Origin: Jiangella mangrovi
GTDB lineage: Bacteria; Actinomycetota; Actinomycetes; Jiangellales; Jiangellaceae
Assembly: GCF_014204975.1 (NCBI RefSeq)
Contig: NZ_JACHMM010000001.1
Coordinates: 3,472,001-3,536,000 of the forward strand
Length of the DNA: 64,000 nt
Direction of reading: 5' to 3'
The notes under the pieces are model-generated. The model worked only from the letters and a program-made list of their open reading frames with translations. It was not told where the DNA came from and did no database searches. Positions 15,450 through 22,597 of the stretch are shown piece after piece; within the stretch, counting starts at the first letter, position 1; the number at the start of each line of letters is the position of its first letter. A program made the translations under genes and the position numbers.

Positions 15450-17537
15450 TCATTCCGGGGTGTCGACGACCACCGGGGCGGAGGTGTGGACCTCGGCGCG
15501 GCCCGCGGCGTCGACGGCGATGGTGAGCGGGCGGCCGGCCACCCGCAGGCCCTCGACCCGCAGCGGGAACCAGTCGGCGAACGCGGCGTGCGGGGCGACC
15601 CGCAGCGTGCCCGCCGGGACGTCCGCCGTCAGGCCCAGCGCCGCCTGCAGCAGCGCCACCACCGTCGCCGCCGACCACGCCTGCGGACGGCAGGCGGCCG
15701 GGTAGGCGAGCACGGGCTCGCCGGCCCGGGCGTCGGTGCCGGCGAACAGCTCCGGCAGCCGGTAGGCGAAGTCGGGCGCGACCCGCAGCAGTCCGCCGGC
15801 CAGCGACGCCGCGACGTCGGCGAATCCGTCGGCGGCCAGCCCGCGCACGGCGATGGCGGTGTCGTGCGGCCAGATGCTGCCCGCGTGGTAGCCGAGCGGG
15901 TTGAACCCGGCGGCGTCGGCGCTCATGGTGCGCAGACCGTAGCCGGCGTCGAGGTCGGGGCGGCCGAGCCGGTCGGCGACGACGGCGGCCTCGTCGGGCC
16001 GCAGCAGCCCGGTGCCGAGCAGGTGGCCGAGGTTGGAGGTGACGGTGCCGACCGGCCGCTTGGCGCCGTCGAGGGCGATGGCGGGGAACCGGCCCTTCTC
16101 GTCGGACACCCAGTAGGTGGCGGCGAAGCGCTCGCGCAGCGCGGCGGCCCACTCGCGCAACGCACCCGAGCTCGAGCGGCCGGAACCCCTGCCGAACGCG
16201 TCGAGCAGTGCCGCCCCCGCCAGCGCGGCCTCGTGCGCGTAGGCCTGCGCCTCACTCAGCGCGATGGGCGGCTCGGCGATGGTGCCGTCGGGGTACTGGA
16301 TGGAGTCGCCGGAGTCCTTCCAGCCCTGGTTGGCCAGGCCGCGGCCGCTGGTGTCGACGTACTCGAGGAAGCCGTCGCCGTCGGGGTCGGCCTCCTCCGT
16401 CAGCCAGTGCAGCGCCCCCTCGAGCGGCTCGAGCAGCTCGGCGACGTCGGCGGCCGGGAGCCCCCAGCGCCAGGCGTCGTGCAGCAGGCAGATCCACAGG
16501 GCGGTGGCGTCGACGGTGCCGAAGTAGACCGGCGGCAGCCAGGACCCGGCCGCCGGGATGCGCACCTCGTGCAGGATCTTGCCCGGCGCCTCGGCGGTGT
16601 CGGGGTCGTGCCGGCGCCCCTGGCGGCGGGCCAGCGTGCGCAGCGTCCCGCGGGCCAGGCCGGTGCCCAGCGGCAGCGTGAACCGCGCGGCCCAGAGGGA
16701 GTCGCGGCCGAAGAGCGTGAAGAACCATGGGCTGCCGGCGGCGAGGAAGGTGTCGGACGGCTCGAGCGGGTCGGACAGCGCCAGCGCCGCGAGGTCGTCG
16801 ACGCTGCGCTCGGTCAGTCGGGCGAGGTCGGACCGCCCGGCGACGGCGACGGCGTCCCAGCCCGCGCCGTCGGCCGGGCCGAACGCGTTGGCCGGGGGAC
16901 CGCCGGTGAAGGCGGCCGCCACCTCGACGTCGGCGGTCCACGACGTCCGGGGCGGTAGCTCGACCGGCCAGCTGAGCACGGCGCCGCCTTCGTGGGCATC
17001 GACGACGGCGTTCGCTGCGGTGACGGTGACGATGAGGTCGCCGTCGGACCAGCCCACCGTTCCGGGAGAGGAGAGAGTCGACGGGGCCCTCCCGCCGCGC
17101 TGGGCGCCGTCGTGCTTGATGGCCTCGGCGGTGGCGAAGTCGGCCGCGACGTGCGCGCGGACGGTGGCCGTGATGGGCTCGCGCGCGTTGTTGACCAGCT
17201 CGAGCCGCTCGGCGACGCCGTCGGGCCGGGCGAAGCGCTGCCGTTCGAGCCGCACCGTGGGGTCGGCGCCGGGGTCGCCGAGGTGGCGGACCAGGCCGGT
17301 GAAGTGCGCGTGCCCGGCGCCGCGCAGGCCGTGGCCCGCGGGTGCCGGCTCGTGGCCGTCGACGTCGACCCGCAGCTCGGAGACGATGCGGCGGTCGTGG
17401 GCGAGCACGCCCTGGGCGCCGGCGGGGCGGATCTGGCCGTCGGCACCGGACAGCGCCACCGTCGGCGCCTTGAGGCAGCTGACGAGGTCGTGCAGGAACG
17501 GCTGGGGCACCGGACCGGGGGCGGGCGGAACGGTCAC
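15450..17537 (-). CDS. glycogen-debranching-type glycosidase (amylo-alpha-1,6-glucosidase-like)
   Basis: A 695-residue soluble enzyme. An N-terminal beta-sandwich of the debranching N-terminal type (about 25-250, beginning VALSGADGQIRPAGAQG) precedes an (alpha/alpha)6-barrel with the family signatures FFTLFGRDSLWAARF and DHDTA-like IWPHDTAIAVRG. The enzyme probably hydrolyses alpha-glucosides or related oligosaccharides in the cytoplasm, fed by the divergent ABC uptake operon. The frame is open to 17630, but the GTG at 17537 has AAAGGAT upstream and leaves room for the LacI operators. Expression is likely repressed by the LacI protein encoded at 17669. Confidence 0.85.
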   Translation of the reverse strand: MTVPPAPGPVPQPFLHDLVSCLKAPTVALSGADGQIRPAGAQGVLAHDRRIVSELRVDVDGHEPAPAGHGLRGAGHAHFTGLVRHLGDPGADPTVRLERQRFARPDGVAERLELVNNAREPITATVRAHVAADFATAEAIKHDGAQRGGRAPSTLSSPGTVGWSDGDLIVTVTAANAVVDAHEGGAVLSWPVELPPRTSWTADVEVAAAFTGGPPANAFGPADGAGWDAVAVAGRSDLARLTERSVDDLAALALSDPLEPSDTFLAAGSPWFFTLFGRDSLWAARFTLPLGTGLARGTLRTLARRQGRRHDPDTAEAPGKILHEVRIPAAGSWLPPVYFGTVDATALWICLLHDAWRWGLPAADVAELLEPLEGALHWLTEEADPDGDGFLEYVDTSGRGLANQGWKDSGDSIQYPDGTIAEPPIALSEAQAYAHEAALAGAALLDAFGRGSGRSSSGALREWAAALRERFAATYWVSDEKGRFPAIALDGAKRPVGTVTSNLGHLLGTGLLRPDEAAVVADRLGRPDLDAGYGLRTMSADAAGFNPLGYHAGSIWPHDTAIAVRGLAADGFADVAASLAGGLLRVAPDFAYRLPELFAGTDARAGEPVLAYPAACRPQAWSAATVVALLQAALGLTADVPAGTLRVAPHAAFADWFPLRVEGLRVAGRPLTIAVDAAGRAEVHTSAPVVVDTPE

Positions 17538-17601
17538 CAGCGTGATCCTTTCGAGACTTGACAGAACAGTCGTGGCGCTCTTAACTCTGAACCAGATCCC
17601 A

Positions 17602-17617
17602 TTTTGAACGATCAAAA
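17602..17617. promoter_or_regulatory. LacI-type operator A
   Basis: TTTTGA-ACGA-TCAAAA is an imperfect 16-bp palindrome with the central CG step typical of LacI-family sites. It lies between the divergent glycosidase and lacI genes and is paired with a second site 34 bp away. Confidence 0.75.
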
Positions 17618-17635
17618 GCAACGCTATCAACCCAA

Positions 17636-17651
17636 TTTTGATCGTTCAACA
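17636..17651. promoter_or_regulatory. LacI-type operator B
   Basis: TTTTGA-TCGT-TCAACA is the inverted partner of operator A (TTGAACGATCAAAA against TTTTGATCGTTCAA). It ends 17 bases before the lacI ATG, so binding would block the lacI-transport operon directly; the two sites could be bridged by one tetramer or two dimers. Confidence 0.75.
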
Positions 17652-17668
17652 CGTCAAGGAGGACGCGG

Positions 17669-18724
17669 ATGGCGACACCGGAGAGCGGTGCCACGCTCGA
17701 GAGCGTCGCCACGGTCGCCGGGGTCTCCCGGCAGACCGTCTCCAACGTCCTCAACGCGCCCGAGCGGGTCGCGCCCGAGACCCGGCAGCGGGTCGAGGAC
17801 GCCATCCGCGAGCTGCGCTACCGGCCCAACCGGTCCGCCCGGTCGCTGCGCACGCGCATCAGCCGCCTCGTCGGCTACTGCGTCCAGCCCACCCCGGCCG
17901 GCAACCTCAACCCCGTCCTCGACCGGTTCGTCCACGCGGTCACCGAGTCCGCCGCCGAGCACGGCTTCCACGTCCTGCTCTTCACCGCACCGGCCGGCAC
18001 CGCGGGCCTCGACCGCTACGCCGAGCTGCTCGCCCAGCGCGCCGTCGACGGGTTCGTCCTCGCCGACACCGTCGTGGCCGACCCGCGGCCGGGCTGGCTC
18101 ACCGAGCAGGGCGTGCCGTTCGTCGCGTTCGGGCGCAGCTGGTCCGGCCCCGACATCGGCCGCTGGGTCGACGTCGACGGCGCGGCCGGCATGACCGAGG
18201 CGGTCGAGCACCTGCACGCGCTCGGGCACCGCCGCATCGCGTTCATCGGCTGGCCCGAGGGCTCCGGCGTCGGCGACGACCGCGTCGCCGGCTACACCGC
18301 CGCCTGCCTGCGGCTCGGCCTCGATCCCCGCGTCGTCCGGGCCGAGGGCGGCGCCGAGACCGGCCGGGCCCTGGCGGGCGCCCTGCTCGACGGAGACGGC
18401 GCTCAAGAGCCGCCCACCGCGCTCGTCTGCGTCAGCGACGAGTCCGCCTACGGCGCGCTCCGAGCGCTCGCCGACCGCGGCCTGCGCCCGGGCGAAGACG
18501 TCGCCGTCGTCGGCTTCGACGACACCCCCGCCGCCCGGCTGCCCGGCGTCGACCTCACCAGCCTGTCCCAGCCCATCGAGCAGATCGGGCGCGAGTCCGT
18601 CCTGATGCTGCTCGGCCTGCTCGGTGTCGTGGAGACCCCGCCCGGCCCCGAGCACCGCCTGCTGCGCCCGTCGCTCGTCGTCAGGGCCAGCTCCCGTCCC
18701 GCCGTTCCCCCCACGGAGGCCTGA
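17669..18724 (+). CDS. LacI-family transcriptional regulator
   Basis: A 351-residue repressor: helix-turn-helix and hinge at about 10-65 (TLESVATVAGVSRQTVSNVL) followed by a periplasmic-binding-protein-like sugar-sensing domain. The ATG at 17669 follows AAGGAGG. The gene is first in an operon with a sugar-binding lipoprotein and two permeases, and divergent from a debranching-type glycosidase; two matching operators lie in between. The inducer is probably a sugar released by, or taken up for, that glycosidase. Confidence 0.92.
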   Translation: MATPESGATLESVATVAGVSRQTVSNVLNAPERVAPETRQRVEDAIRELRYRPNRSARSLRTRISRLVGYCVQPTPAGNLNPVLDRFVHAVTESAAEHGFHVLLFTAPAGTAGLDRYAELLAQRAVDGFVLADTVVADPRPGWLTEQGVPFVAFGRSWSGPDIGRWVDVDGAAGMTEAVEHLHALGHRRIAFIGWPEGSGVGDDRVAGYTAACLRLGLDPRVVRAEGGAETGRALAGALLDGDGAQEPPTALVCVSDESAYGALRALADRGLRPGEDVAVVGFDDTPAARLPGVDLTSLSQPIEQIGRESVLMLLGLLGVVETPPGPEHRLLRPSLVVRASSRPAVPPTEA

Positions 18725-18726
18725 TC

Positions 18727-20007
18727 ATGCGACAGTTCGCCCGCACCCCACTCGCGGTGGCCACGGCAGTGGCGGCCGCCACCCTGCTGGCCGCCTGCGG
18801 CAGCGGCTTCGACGACAGCGACGACGGCGGCGGCGGCGAGCCGTCCGAGGCGAGCGGAGGCGATACCGGCGAACCCGCGTCGCTCACCGTCATGATCGGC
18901 TCGTCCGGCGAGGCCGAGACGGTCGCCGTCCAGGAGGCCACCACCCGCTGGGCCGAGGAGACCGGGAACGAGGTCGAGGTGATCCCCGCCCAGGACCTCG
19001 TGCAGCAGCTGCAGCAGGGGCTCGCCGGCGGCAACCCGCCGGACCTCTTCTACGTCAGCCCCGACCGCTTCCGCATGCTCGCCGAGGGCGGCTCGCTCTA
19101 CCCGTACGGCGACCAGATCGAGGACGCCGACGACATCTACCAGTCGCTGCGCGACGCGTTCACCTACGAGGGCGAGCTGTACTGCGCGCCCAAGGACGGC
19201 GGCGTGCACGCGCTGGTCATCGACACGGCGGCGTGGACGGCGGCCGGGCTGACCGAGGCCGACTACCCGCAGGACTGGGACCAGCTCGCCACCGCGGCGC
19301 AGGCGCTGACCGCCGACGGCCGCGTCGGGCTGGCCTTCACCGGCGACTACAACCCCGTCGGCACGTTCATGCTGGCCGGCGGCGGGTTCTTCGTGAACGA
19401 CGACCAGACCGAGGTCACCGCCGACACCCCGGAGAACCTGGCGACGCTGCAGTACCTCCAGCAGAACATGGACGCTGGCTCGTTCGCGTTCGCGCCGAAC
19501 ATCGACGCGGCGTGGGGCGGCGAGGCGCTGGGCAGCGGCAAGTCGGCCATGACCATCGAGGGCGCCTGGATCGTCGGCGCGCTGCAGAACGACTTCCCGG
19601 ACCGCCAGTGGACCGCCGTGCCGATGCCGGCCGGACCGGGCGGGCAGGGGTCGACGGCGTTCACCAACTGCTGGGGGATCGCCCAGGACAGCGAGAACCA
19701 GGCCGCCGCCGTCGACCTCGTGAACTTCCTCATCGCGCCCGAGGAGCAGCAGGCCTTCGCCGAGGCGTTCGGGCCGATCCCGTCGCGGGCCAGCCTCGCC
19801 GACTGGAACGCCGAGACGTTCCCCGAGAAGGCGGCGTTCGCCGAGGGCATGGACAGCGCCCGCAGCCAGGTCGCGGTGCCGGGCTTCGAGTCGGTCCTGG
19901 CCGACTTCAACACCCAGCTCGAGGGCATGGCCGCCGGCACGGTCACACCGGAGCAGGCGCTGCAGGCACTGCAGACCAACGGCGAAGCCGTCCTCGCGCA
20001 GGAGTGA
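18727..20007 (+). CDS. carbohydrate ABC transporter substrate-binding lipoprotein
   Basis: A 426-residue family 1 binding protein. The signal peptide ends in the lipobox LAAC (Cys about residue 24), followed by an Asp/Gly-rich linker. The mature part has the two-lobe pattern, including TVMIGSSGEAETVAVQEAT, NPPDLFYVSPDRFRML and the hinge KSAMTIEGAWIVG. It should capture an oligosaccharide outside the membrane and pass it to the two permeases that follow. The ATG lies 2 bases after the lacI stop. No sugar preference can be read from the sequence. Confidence 0.92.
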   Translation: MRQFARTPLAVATAVAAATLLAACGSGFDDSDDGGGGEPSEASGGDTGEPASLTVMIGSSGEAETVAVQEATTRWAEETGNEVEVIPAQDLVQQLQQGLAGGNPPDLFYVSPDRFRMLAEGGSLYPYGDQIEDADDIYQSLRDAFTYEGELYCAPKDGGVHALVIDTAAWTAAGLTEADYPQDWDQLATAAQALTADGRVGLAFTGDYNPVGTFMLAGGGFFVNDDQTEVTADTPENLATLQYLQQNMDAGSFAFAPNIDAAWGGEALGSGKSAMTIEGAWIVGALQNDFPDRQWTAVPMPAGPGGQGSTAFTNCWGIAQDSENQAAAVDLVNFLIAPEEQQAFAEAFGPIPSRASLADWNAETFPEKAAFAEGMDSARSQVAVPGFESVLADFNTQLEGMAAGTVTPEQALQALQTNGEAVLAQE

Positions 20008-20008
20008 T

Positions 20009-21085
20009 GTGACCGCGACGGTCACCCGGGACACGTCGGCGGGCCGGACCCGGCCGGTCCGCCGACGCCCCGTCTCCGGACATCGGCTGCAGGAGCGCCG
20101 GGCCGGCTGGCTGTTCGTCGCGCCGGCCGTGGTCGTGCTGGTGGTGTTCCTGTTCGCGCCGATGATCATGGCGGCGTGGGTCAGCCTGCTGGACTGGAAC
20201 GGGCAGTCCAGCCCGTTCTCCGGCGAGGCGGAGTTCGTCGGGCTGTCCAATTACCAGAACCTGCTGGCCGAGGCCGGGCTGCTGCGGGGCGACTTCATGC
20301 TGAGCGTGCGCAACACGCTCTACTACGTGCTGTTCAACGTCACCGGCGTGGTCGTGCTGTCGTTCGTGCTGGCGCTGGCCGTGAACTCCTACGTGCTGCG
20401 CGGCCGGTCGTTCTTCCGGACGATCCTCTACTTCCCGGCCATCACGTCGTCGGTCGCGATCAGCGTGCTCTTCCTCTTCCTGTTCCAGGGCGCCGGCGTG
20501 GTGAACGTCGTGCTGTCGTGGGTGGGGGTCGACGGGCCGACGTGGTTCACCGACCCGCGCGGCGTGCTGCACCTCGCGCTGTCGTGGTTCGGGGTGGACG
20601 GCGCGCCAGGGGCGCTGGCCGACACGACGGTGGGCGGGCTGAGCCTGTGGAACTGGCTGTCCGGGCCGTCAGTGGCGATGTGCACGCTGATCATGCTCAC
20701 CATCTGGACCACGTCGGGCACGTACATGCTGTTCTTCCTGGTCGGCCTGCAGGACGTCCCGGTCGAGCTGGAGGAGGCGGCCGCCATCGACGGCGCGAGC
20801 GCCTGGCAGCGGTTCCGGTACCTGACGCTGCCGCTGATGCGCCGGCACATCACGCTGGTGATCACGCTGGCGCTGATCGGCAGCTGGCAGGTGTTCGACC
20901 AGGTGTTCATCCTGTCGCAGGGCGGGCCGGCCAAGACCACGCTGACGCCCGCCTACATCTCCTACGTGCGCAGCTTCGGCGACGGCCAGTTCGGGGTCGG
21001 CGCGGCGGTCGCGTTCGTGCTGTTCGCGATCATCATCGTGCTCACGCTGATCCAGCGGTGGGTGGGACGGGAGCGGCGGGCATGA
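20009..21085 (+). CDS. sugar ABC transporter permease, MalF type
   Basis: A 358-residue permease with a basic N-terminal tail, about six membrane helices and the ABC-ATPase contact loop EEAAAIDGASAWQRFRYLTLP (split: EEAAAIDGAS and AWQRFRYLTLP). The GTG at 20009 begins one base after the upstream stop codon, and the gene ends with an ATGA overlap onto the second permease. No ATPase gene is in the operon; actinobacteria often use one shared ATPase (MsiK) for several sugar systems, and that is the likely situation here. Confidence 0.92.
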   Translation: MTATVTRDTSAGRTRPVRRRPVSGHRLQERRAGWLFVAPAVVVLVVFLFAPMIMAAWVSLLDWNGQSSPFSGEAEFVGLSNYQNLLAEAGLLRGDFMLSVRNTLYYVLFNVTGVVVLSFVLALAVNSYVLRGRSFFRTILYFPAITSSVAISVLFLFLFQGAGVVNVVLSWVGVDGPTWFTDPRGVLHLALSWFGVDGAPGALADTTVGGLSLWNWLSGPSVAMCTLIMLTIWTTSGTYMLFFLVGLQDVPVELEEAAAIDGASAWQRFRYLTLPLMRRHITLVITLALIGSWQVFDQVFILSQGGPAKTTLTPAYISYVRSFGDGQFGVGAAVAFVLFAIIIVLTLIQRWVGRERRA

Positions 21086-22023
21086 GCGGCGTGCTGGATC
21101 GACGACGGCGTCAGCGTGCGGCCCCGCGGTCGGCGCGGGCAGCCGTCCCCGTCGTGCTGACCGACCGGTACTCCCCGGTGTCGCGCAAGGTGCTGGTGCG
21201 CGTGATCGGCTACGGGCTGCTGGCGCTCGGGACGATCCTGTACCTCGGCCCGTTCCTGGTGCAGTTGGCGACATCGTTCAAGACCGACGCCGACGCCGTC
21301 GCCAACCCCGTCGCGCTGTGGCCGTCGCCGGTCTCGACGGCGGCGTGGGCGGTCGTGGCGGGCGACAACCCGGCGTACTCCGTGCCGGTGTTCCGCTGGC
21401 TGGGCAACTCGTTCTTCGTCACGGTCTCGGTGACGCTGGGGCGGCTGATCATCGACAGCCTCTGCGGCTACGCGCTGGCCCGGCTGCGCTTCCGCGGCCG
21501 CGCCGTCGTGTTCGCCGGGGTGGTCGCCGTGCTGGCCGTGCCCGGCGTCGTGCTGCTGATCCCGAAGTTCCTGGTCCTCAACGAGCTGGGCATGTTCGAC
21601 AGCTACGCCGGCATGATCCTGCCGCTGTTCTGCGACGCCGTCGGGATCCTGCTGATGAAGACGGCGTTCGAGGCGGTCCCGACTGAGCTCGACGAGGCCG
21701 CGCGCATCGACGGCGCGGGCGTGTTCCGGACGTTCTGGAGCGTGATCCTGCCGCTGGTCCGCCCGGCGCTGGTGACGGTGACGATCCTGTCCTTCCAGGG
21801 GTCGTGGAACGAGTTCACCCACTTCCTGGTGGCGACGTCGGACCCCGACCTCGCGACGCTGAACCTCGGCATCGCCCGGCTCACGGCCGGTGACCTGCAG
21901 GGGTCGCAGCAGTTCCCGCTGAAGCTGGCGCTGGCGACGCTCTCGACCATCCCGATCGCGATCGTCTACGTCTTCTTCTCGCGGTACTTCATGCGCTCCG
22001 GCAACGCCACCGGCCTGAAGTGA
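21082..22023 (+). CDS. sugar ABC transporter permease, MalG type
   Basis: A 313-residue permease with six predicted helices and the EAA loop PTELDEAARIDGAGVFRTF. The ATG at 21082 overlaps the MalF-type stop by 4 bases. It ends the uptake operon; the next gene is convergent and starts its stop codon 5 bases later, with no hairpin visible between them. Confidence 0.92.
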   Translation: MSGVLDRRRRQRAAPRSARAAVPVVLTDRYSPVSRKVLVRVIGYGLLALGTILYLGPFLVQLATSFKTDADAVANPVALWPSPVSTAAWAVVAGDNPAYSVPVFRWLGNSFFVTVSVTLGRLIIDSLCGYALARLRFRGRAVVFAGVVAVLAVPGVVLLIPKFLVLNELGMFDSYAGMILPLFCDAVGILLMKTAFEAVPTELDEAARIDGAGVFRTFWSVILPLVRPALVTVTILSFQGSWNEFTHFLVATSDPDLATLNLGIARLTAGDLQGSQQFPLKLALATLSTIPIAIVYVFFSRYFMRSGNATGLK

Positions 22024-22027
22024 CGTC

Positions 22028-22552
22028 TCAAGCGACGGAGCTGGTTGCGGCGCCGGCGAGGATCGCGTCGACCGTCTGCTCCGGCGTCAGGTCCGACGTG
22101 TCCAGCCACAGCCCGAGCCGGGGCGTCTCCTCGCGCAGCGACGTGTCGAGGTCGGCCACCGTCCAGGCGCCGTAGCCCGTCTTGCCCCGTCCCGCCTCGC
22201 GCGCGGCGACGGCGTCGGGCCGCGGCGCCAGGACGACGACGTGCAGCGGCCGGGTGCGGACCATCGCGACGTAGTCGGCCAGGACCGGCCCGAGGACGAC
22301 GTCCTGCACGACGGCGGTGAACCCGGCCGCGGCGTACTCGTCGGCGACGCCCGCCGCGATGCGGTAGCGCAGCCGCAGCTGGGCCATGCCCTCGTCGCTG
22401 CCGGGGACCGGCTCGGCGCGGCCGGACACGATGGCCTTGCGGAACGTGTCGCCGCGCACGTGCGCCGCCTTCGGCAGCCGCTCGGCCAGGGCCTGGGCGA
22501 CGGTGGACTTGCCGGCCGCCATGATGCCGGTGATGAGGTAGACGCTGGACAC
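22028..22552 (-). CDS. small P-loop kinase (AAA_33 / chloramphenicol-phosphotransferase-like)
   Basis: A 174-residue nucleotide-binding protein with Walker A GIMAAGKST at about 9-17 and a kinase-type lid region (EAGRGKTGYGAW). The length and fold resemble small kinases such as chloramphenicol phosphotransferase-like and shikimate-kinase-like proteins; the phosphate acceptor is unknown. It is transcribed away from the LAL regulator gene upstream (46 bases away, same strand), so the two may share a transcript. Confidence 0.75.
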   Translation of the reverse strand: MSSVYLITGIMAAGKSTVAQALAERLPKAAHVRGDTFRKAIVSGRAEPVPGSDEGMAQLRLRYRIAAGVADEYAAAGFTAVVQDVVLGPVLADYVAMVRTRPLHVVVLAPRPDAVAAREAGRGKTGYGAWTVADLDTSLREETPRLGLWLDTSDLTPEQTVDAILAGAATSSVA

Positions 22553-22597
22553 GGGCGGCCACTCTGCCAGGACCGGCCGCCCGGTGTCGCCGGGTTT

